DNA from: Basidiobolus heterosporus B8920
Lineage: Eukaryota; Basidiobolomycota; Basidiobolomycetes; Basidiobolales; Basidiobolaceae
Assembly (NCBI GenBank): GCA_000697455.1
Contig: JNET01029871.1
Location: 1-53,835, forward strand
Reading direction: 5' to 3'
DNA length: 53,835 nt
The notes below the pieces were generated by a model. The model searched no databases, was not told where the DNA came from, and was given only the letters and a program-made list of their open reading frames with translations. Shown piece by piece: positions 47,511-53,835 of the stretch. The translations under genes were made by a program, and so were the position numbers. Positions within the stretch are counted from its first letter, which is position 1. Each line of letters starts with the position of its first letter.

Positions 47511-47942
47511 TGCAGGAGTATCTTTGAGAAGCGTAAGGCCTAACTGGTACTGACCAAATATGTGTTGGAGAAGGATAAATGATTAGGAAGGCATTGATTG
47601 TTGATTAAAATAAGAAAATTACAAACTCTATCTCAGGTATTACAATGATTTCGCATATATACAGAACGCTTTCGTAAGTAATGGGTTAGTAATAACGTAT
47701 CAAGTTGATCAGAATACGATTTATCCAAATTTCAGCATAGCATAAGATATACTTGAAATTAGAACAAAAGAAAACAATCATTTATTAGCGCATAGTTTAG
47801 AAAGCCATTGGGCTCAACCAGAACCAATTTGAAGTATAGCTTTTGTTGGTATTCCACGAGTGAGCTTACCTCTCACATAACGAATACCTTCTGTGTGTAA
47901 CATCAACTATTCACTAAACTAACGGGGAAGCGAACAAGTTTT
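47511..47942. other. divergent upstream region of GID8 and the Kv channel gene
   Basis: 432 bp, AT-rich. No gene seen. Confidence 0.5.
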
Positions 47943-49994
47943 ATGGCTCCAAAAAGAAAAAACTACACAAATATACCAGATGAGCAAGATGAATCTTCTC
48001 TGTCTATACCACAAATGACACAACTCGATGATGCTTCAACCTCTTATAGACGTTCTGGAAGTAGACAACCTGCTTCGGAATTACCTGCTCACGTAGATGA
48101 AGAGAGTGAAGCGGTGTGGGTCGAAACGGAGGTCAACAACATAGAGCCATTTGAGTTCGAGGATAATGAAACCTCACGACGTAGCACTATGAGTGTAGCT
48201 GCAGACTTCATGAAAGTAAATCATTATTTCACTCAACCAACGTTTGCTTGACTCGCGAATTCATGCTTTCTCTAACATAGGATGGATTAAAAAAGAAACT
48301 TTACTTGTTACTCGAGGACCCATCTTCCACTCCTTCTGCCTTTGTGATTAATGTTTTTGTTTCTTTTATGATTGTTTTGAGTACCGTTGTTTCTACAGTC
48401 GAAACGATCCCTGCTTTTCACTATGCTGGAACCTCGTTATGGTATTCATCATTTTGAACATATAGTTGAAAGTGTATTTTCCTCTGCCCTCGATTTACGC
48501 TCTTTTTAGGTTTAATTTTGAAACCACCATCGTGTTTCTTTTCACGGTTGAGTATCTTTTGAGATTCTATGCTCATTCCGACTCTCGAGAGCAGCTACTT
48601 CAGTTTGTGATCGGTAATCATATCAGAATGCCTTTTACAAGCGATCCATCCTAATATCAGATAACAGCGCCCCTCTCAATAATCGACGTTGTCGCTATCG
48701 CACCTTATTATATCGAGCTGATTCTGAGACATGATACGGTAAGAACTGTATTATCCGATTTCATGATTATGTTCAGGTATTGATAGAAACGGCACTCTGT
48801 TCTCATAGTCCTATGAATTCCGGTTTACTATTCTTCGCTTATTTCGTTTATTTCGGGCTTTTCGTGTATTTAAATACTCCTCCCTCATTCAGGTACTTCT
48901 GCATCTAAATATTTGTCCAGTAGACCACACTAACGCACTAATACTATTTAATGTGATCAAGCTCTCCATTGAAGTCATGCTCATCGCTATTAAGAAGAGC
49001 TCAGATGCTTTATATGCACTTTTCCTTTTCTTCATGCTGACGATTATTGTCTTCTCGAGCCTAATTTACTTTGTCGAGAGAGGTACGCAAAACCACTGAG
49101 CAGCATTGTTTCTTGTACTAACCGACACATGCTAGGCGTTTGGGACGAGGAGAAAAAGATGTTTGTCACCTCCAGCGGTGGGCCAAGGTATTCGTGATTA
49201 CCAATGAATGGTTGGCTTGAGGTGATCTAACTAACTCTGTGTCCCATTTGTAGTAATTTCGATAGTATTCCTGCATCCTTTTGGTATGTCATTGTGACTT
49301 TAACCACAACTGGATATGGTAAATTAAGAAGCAATGTGCTATCGCTTGTGGGCACCTATTTAACATCAATCATATAGGGGACATGGTCCCAGAAACATTT
49401 ATCGGCAAGCTGATATCTTTCCCCGTTATGATGTGTGGCATTTTGGTACGGCCGTTCTCCCATCGATACTTCTTGAATGCAAGCTAATCTTCTGCTCTTA
49501 TAGCTCATCGCTCTTCCGTCCATCATTGTCGGCCGTCATTTTACTGTCGTCTGGGACTACACTAAAAGACATCGACCAAACCAAAGAGTGAGCAGTCTTC
49601 GTTACCTTTTCACGAGTATCCATATTTATCCTGCTTGTTGTAGCTTCCAAATGGTGAGGATAATCAGGACCATGATCCACTAGGGCCAGTGAGAAGATAC
49701 TCCAGTAAGTACCTAGCATCAATTCCTCCCGTGCAGCTACGTTGCTAACATCGGGTCTTAGTATCTGACCTTACTCGTATGGATGCCTTTCGAACCATCA
49801 CTCCAGACCCTTTGGATCCCAATCGCGATTACTCTATGCTGAATAATGACAACCCGAATCGTGATTTGAACGATCAAGTACAAGCCTTGATGGAAGTGCA
49901 GAAGTCTAACCAAGTCATGATTAAAAAAATCCTCAAGCTTTTGGAAACTCAAAATATAGCCACTGACGAAGATCTGAATCTGAAAAATGACTAA
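47943..49994 (+). CDS. voltage-gated potassium channel (Kv-type, six-helix), 12 exons, 458 aa
   Basis: Exons are 47943-48215, 48281-48441, 48510-48613, 48668-48738, 48809-48892, 48962-49082, 49136-49187, 49254-49318, 49378-49445, 49504-49587, 49644-49704 and 49762-49994; introns are 53 to 70 nt. The acidic N-terminus of about 90 residues shows no T1 tetramerisation domain. Segments: S1 about 112-132, S2 with FTVEYLLRFYA, S3 with IIDVVAIAPYYI, S4 with RFTILRLFRLFRAFRVFK (Arg or Lys every third residue), S5 YALFFFMLTIIVFSSLIYF, pore FWYVIVTLTTTGYGDMVP with the K+ filter GYGD (309-312), and S6 ending IALPSIIVGRHF. Kv channels usually have PVP where this reads PSI. The C-terminus ends in a predicted coiled coil (DLNDQVQALMEVQ on). 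It should open on depolarisation and pass K+. Confidence 0.92.
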
Positions 49995-50238
49995 TGTCAT
50001 ACCTCTGTACAATTCTTCCCCTATACGTTTTATTTTTCTCCTCAATATAGATGCTTTTCAAACCAAAGAAAATATTCTGAAGTATTGCTTCAATCATGTC
50101 ACCGTCCACGTTCAAATATTAGTGTCCAATGCAAATAAATGGGTCTGTAAACTTGTTAAACTAGTTTTATATATTCTGTATGAAAATGCTGGAGGGAAAC
50201 GTGACAATGGAAAACAGGTGAACTTCCGAACGTTGAGT

Positions 50239-50494
50239 CTAGTTGGTTTTTCCCTTTCTAAGTCTTCTCTGTTTAGCCTTCACAAATAACCAGGGTTAAA
50301 TTTCGAAGAAAAATTAGTAAGCTTTAGTAAAGACATACCTTGAGCATAGCCTTAAGTTTGGCGGTCTTTCCCTTCTTTCCTATGGCGAACTGGCTCTTTT
50401 GACGGATTTGCTCGAACAACATGGAATTTAAATAGGAGCCATTCCTAACAATAGGATTGGCAGTGGTAAGAGCACGATTCAATAGTCCGAACAT
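50239..50494 (-). CDS. small basic protein, probably mitochondrial, 2 exons, 64 aa
   Basis: Exons are 50494-50339 and 50277-50239, with a 61-nt intron (GTATGT to GTGAAG). The spliced protein has an N-terminus like a mitochondrial presequence (MFGLLNRALTTANPIVRNGS) and ends in a very basic stretch (KKGKTAKLKAMLK, then AKQRRLRKGKTN). The composition suggests a tiny mitochondrial ribosomal or nucleic-acid-binding protein, but I do not recognise the family. A CAG acceptor just upstream of the ATG (50510) suggests a 5' leader intron. Support comes from in-phase splice sites and composition only. Confidence 0.5.
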
Positions 50495-50891
50495 CACAGG
50501 CGACGATAGCTGAAAAACAATAAGGTGATAGGCTATGGAACTAGTGCAACTACTTTATCATATCTCTTCATCTGTCTAAATTTTCACTTGTTCTTCACTT
50601 GGATCATCTCCATGTTGATCAGGTGACTGATCAAAATCGAGAGAATGTTGTTTAAGGAATTCATAATTTAACGAGGAACACGTACAAGTGGATTGGATGA
50701 GCAACAGAGTTTAAAGTTTTGTTAGTTGACGGATCAGTCGATTGATAGGCGAGTGCTCCAATTAAATCTTGTTTGCAGGCACAAAAACAAACAAATAATT
50801 TCAAGATGGGACATGAAATCTATACCATCCTTTGAGTTGTTACAAAGCTGATAGTTTCCTTGCTTCTCACGAAAAAGCCCCAACAAACACC
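50495..50891. other. divergent upstream region of the small protein and BIR1 genes
   Basis: 397 bp. It may hold a 5' leader exon of the small protein. No other gene seen. Confidence 0.45.
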
Positions 50892-52673
50892 ATGGAGGAA
50901 GGTATGCACATCGTCGAGAATCGGGTGGCATCTTTTGCTGAAGCGAAGTTCACCTGGCCACATCCAGATACTTTTGGTGTTACTCCTTTGAATGTACTTG
51001 TAACCCCAATATTCTGTTTTCTGATAAGCCAAGCTTCTCTCAATATCTGGCTAAACTATTTTTTATATTCTTGTTCAGTTGGCTGTAGCAGGCTTCTACT
51101 TTGATCCACAATATGAGGATGACGATAGTTGTATTTGTTTTCTCTGTCAAAAGTATCTAGGTGGTTGGGAAGAAGAGGACAACCCAATTTCAGAGCATAT
51201 CAGTCATGCACCTTATTGCGCTTGGGCAAAACTTCTATGTTCTCAACTTTATGTTACGAGTGAAACTATTCCCTTGGAAGATTTCGTTGAGGATGAGTAC
51301 CTTCCCACTTCAAGTTTTATGGAGGCAGCTCGTGCGGCTACTTTTCAACAATTTTGGCCACATGAGAATAAGAAAGGTTGGCTTTGCAATGTTAAAAAGG
51401 TAAAGCTACTTCGAATAATAGATGTATTATTGTTTATCAAATCTAATTTCTTTCATAGATGGCGAAAGCTGGTTTTCATTATAATCCTACACCTGACTCT
51501 GATGACACTGTGTGTTGTATTTACTGCAATACTGCTCTGGACGGTTGGGAGCCACGCGATAGTCCAGTGTAAGTAGATTATCTTTCGCAATGGAATGCTC
51601 ATCGATCAAGTCTTATATCTTATTTGATTGTAGTAAAGAGCACCGAAAGAGAGCACCCACTTGCCCATTTTTTACCAAAGACCTTAAGGCTACCCTGAAA
51701 AAACAAACCATTGCCAGGGATAAGGAGGTGATCGTTGATGCTGTGGTAGAGGTAGTCAAGCTATTGTAAAAAACATGTGAATCTTCCGTTAATTAAATCT
51801 CTTTTCCATTAGGCTGACGAAGTAGAAGCCGAGGATCCTCTTGCCAGTGATCTTGACAAATCAGAGCCACGTGCTAGCTCCAGTAGTGAGAAACCGCAAA
51901 CACAATCGAAAACCAAAAACCAAAGAGCAAGCAGAAAGAAGAAAGAGGAGAAGGTGAATGTTGAGGTCGCGCAAAATGTAGAACCATCACCTGCTGTACC
52001 AGAGCGTAAAGTGCGTGGTGGTCGTAAAAGAAAACTAGATGTGCAAACTCAAGAAGCAGTTGGAAAGATCAACCACGAGAAAGATAATTCGATGGCTGAG
52101 AACACTCGACAGGCTAACAATAACCAGCACGATGACAACGATGCAGAGCAGGAATCTAAACCGAAGTCCAAGAAAACCAGGAAGCAAGGAAATAGAGTTG
52201 TCGATATCTCGGAGGATGCTGAACAAGAAACCACTACACCTTTACTTGAATCTAACGATCTTCCGTCATCACAAACATCTGCTGTGCACTTGACTGCTGA
52301 TGAAGAGCCGGACTCAATGTATCAGAGACTTGCAGATCATGAAGAACATGGAGATATTCGCTCACCCATATCTAAGGCTAATCTTCCCGAAAACGTGCCA
52401 CCCAATGCCAGCGAAAAACTCGTCTCCTCAACGTCACAAAACTCCGATCTACATTTAGATATGGCCCACGTAGAAGAAGTAGACAACCATAAGGAATGCC
52501 TACTTTCTGGAGTACTTAGCGAGGAAGAGCAGAACATGTCCGTGGAACAGTTTATGCGATCATTGATAGACAAGCAAGTCAAGAAACTGCAGTCAGAAAG
52601 TGAGCGTAAAATAGCGCAATTTATGCAGGAAGCAGATAATATCAAAAAGATGATCATTGCCATGGACTCGTAA
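50892..52673 (+). CDS. BIR1: two-BIR chromosomal passenger protein (survivin/Bir1/Cut17), 5 exons, about 503 aa
   Basis: Exons are 50892-50993, 51079-51399, 51459-51568, 51634 to about 51751, and 51813-52673. Bir1/survivin is the centromere-targeting arm of the Aurora B chromosomal passenger complex. BIR1 has the zinc set CFLC...H...C within CICFLCQKYLGGWEEED and SEHISHAPYC. BIR2 has CCIYCNTALDGWEPRD and KEHRKRAPTC, with the second and third exons joining in AKAGFHYNP. A long polar region with basic clusters (RKKKEEK, RGGRKRK, KPKSKKTRK) follows. It ends in a helix (VEQFMRSLIDKQVKKLQSES on) like the end of fission yeast Cut17, which binds INCENP. Three in-frame donors (after 51727, 51745 or 51751) are possible for intron 4. 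Confidence 0.9.
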
Positions 52674-52791
52674 CCTTCACCTTATAGCTCGTTTGTTCTC
52701 AGTTATTTCCTCACTGCATGCTGTATTGTGAAATTTGAATTTTGTATTATTTCAGTTTTCTTGACAATAATTATAAATAGACTTTGTAAGA

Positions 52792-52797
52792 AATAAA
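52792..52797 (+). promoter_or_regulatory. poly(A) signal of BIR1
   Basis: AATAAA about 120 nt after the stop codon. Confidence 0.4.
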
Positions 52798-52954
52798 TTG
52801 GTATGATGTCCATTAATTTCCCATTGTTCAAGATAAACACTTTATAGTCATCGTTTTTAAACAATTTTACTGGTCAGCTATCACCACGGTACTGAAGTTA
52901 AAATTATGAATTTAGTTTCTCAATTTTGCTCAAGCAACTCCTAGCTTGTGCACT

Positions 52955-53413
52955 ATGTCTACTAGTCCATCTCTTGCAGCGATTCTTCAACCATCTTCAA
53001 CCTTTCAAAGGAACTCTGTTCTAGCTGCTGCTTCTTTTACAAATACAAGATCCACAACGGGAACTGGAAGAAGTTTCCAAACACATGCAGTCAAGTCGCA
53101 AATAACTGAACTTGATGAAATAGAGAGTGACACTGACGATAGTCTTTCGGACCTTTCTTCTAATTTTCCACTTGTCAATCGTTCTGAAATAGTTCCTTCA
53201 ACAGAAACTACTACCACAATTGTCCCCTTCTACCGTCATCCACGGTTACTCGCCATTCTTAAAATCTTTGCATTCAATCTAATCTTACCCTTTTTAAGCG
53301 GAGTGTTCATGGGTTTTGGAGAAATATGTGCGAATGAAGTAACTTTTAAATGGGGCTGGGTAGGCGCAAGAACCTTTTCTACTGGACTCTACTCCAAACC
53401 TAATGACAAATAG
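52955..53413 (+). CDS. MIM1: MIM1-like mitochondrial outer membrane import protein, intronless, 152 aa
   Basis: MIM1 (Tom13) forms the MIM complex, which inserts alpha-helical proteins into the mitochondrial outer membrane. The hallmark segment is seen near the C-terminus: AFNLILPFLSGVFMGFGEIC, including a GxxxG motif (GVFMG), followed by ANEVTFKWGWVG, close to the yeast NLLLPFLNGMMLGFGELFAHE pattern. The N-terminal 85 residues are Ser/Thr-rich with an acidic patch (ELDEIESDTDDSLSDLSS), as in fungal homologues with variable cytosolic regions. The start is the first ATG in frame; three codons upstream are open without an ATG. The length is somewhat above yeast Mim1 (113 aa). Confidence 0.88.
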   Translation: MSTSPSLAAILQPSSTFQRNSVLAAASFTNTRSTTGTGRSFQTHAVKSQITELDEIESDTDDSLSDLSSNFPLVNRSEIVPSTETTTTIVPFYRHPRLLAILKIFAFNLILPFLSGVFMGFGEICANEVTFKWGWVGARTFSTGLYSKPNDK

Positions 53414-53835
53414 GCACTTGTGTCATGACCGCCTTTTATTAAACCCTCGACTACATCAGATGAGATATCTACCCGATTGTTCTTGGCTCACACATCAAAA
53501 GGCCTGGTTATAATTCAGCTGTAAAAAACATTGCATTTAAGTTTACACTCTCGAACGGAAAAGGGGTTTTCTCGTCTATATCTAAGATAAATATTTCAAT
53601 TATAGAGAATAAAAAATGATTGGAAGCTTTTTGAATAATTAACACCGAAGCCTGCTCTAGTAAAGTTTAAAAATAGAGGTATGAAACAGAAGTAGGTTAA
53701 AATCAAATGCTTACATAATACATTGGTTAAAATCGAATCGTGCATGCACATCTGAATATATGGCGTTGAGTATCTAGTTGGTTTTCGATCGCGAAAAAAC
53801 ATAAAATGTGGAATTTTCCATCACTATTCAACGTA
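53414..53835. other. 3' flank of MIM1, no gene seen
   Basis: 422 bp to the window edge. A minus-strand frame of 68 codons at 53596-53802 has no recognisable content. Confidence 0.45.

Overview
This window looks like nuclear DNA of an early-diverging (zygomycete-grade) fungus. The evidence is eukaryotic gene structure: about 60 short introns (51 to 103 nt, mostly 53 to 70, GT-AG, often with a CTAAC/CTRAY-like branch site), an AT-rich base composition, and fungal gene families (neutral trehalase, FEX-type fluoride channel, CipC-like stress protein, MIM1, fungal-type CCR4 and BIR1). A cobalamin-pathway methionine synthase reductase argues against Dikarya, which mostly lost that enzyme. I cannot fix the genus from sequence alone. 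All spliced models were built by hand. In each one the reading phase closes exactly across every junction.

Layout: 1-2158 is the 5' part of a degraded Ty1/copia retrotransposon on the minus strand (gag, zinc knuckle, protease, integrase core, primer site and probable LTR). A four-finger C2H2 gene (2994-3531, -) follows, then a gene-poor stretch with small repeats. Next come COP9 subunit CSN4 (-), an SLC35E3-like sugar-phosphate transporter (+), a small membrane protein (-), an FMP52/HTATIP2-like reductase (+), a gene with a pRiA4b ORF-3-like domain (-), a triple-KH RNA-binding protein (-), a CipC-like protein with an RxxGY repeat tail (+), a fluoride channel (-), the carnitine/acylcarnitine carrier (+) and neutral trehalase (-).

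After a 2.2 kb empty interval come the intronless RRP5 (+), methionine synthase reductase (+), an IFRD-family protein (+), mitochondrial acyl carrier protein (-), CCR4 (+), SEC23 (-), RPN11 (-), molybdopterin synthase large subunit (+), GID8 (-), a 12-exon Kv-type potassium channel (+), a small basic, probably mitochondrial protein (-), a two-BIR survivin/Bir1 protein (+) and MIM1 (+).

The genes are ordinary housekeeping loci without operon logic. Several neighbours are divergently arranged over short shared upstream regions (csn4/transporter, small membrane protein/FMP52, RPN11/MOCS2B, GID8/Kv, small protein/BIR1). The most unusual items are the pRiA4b-type domain in a fungal nuclear gene, the Kv channel without a visible T1 domain, the repeat-tailed CipC, the vitamin B12 pathway marker, and extreme exon structures (a 13-nt internal exon in RPN11, a 9-nt last coding exon in MTRR, a start codon alone on its coding exon in GID8). 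I found no convincing new multi-gene system.
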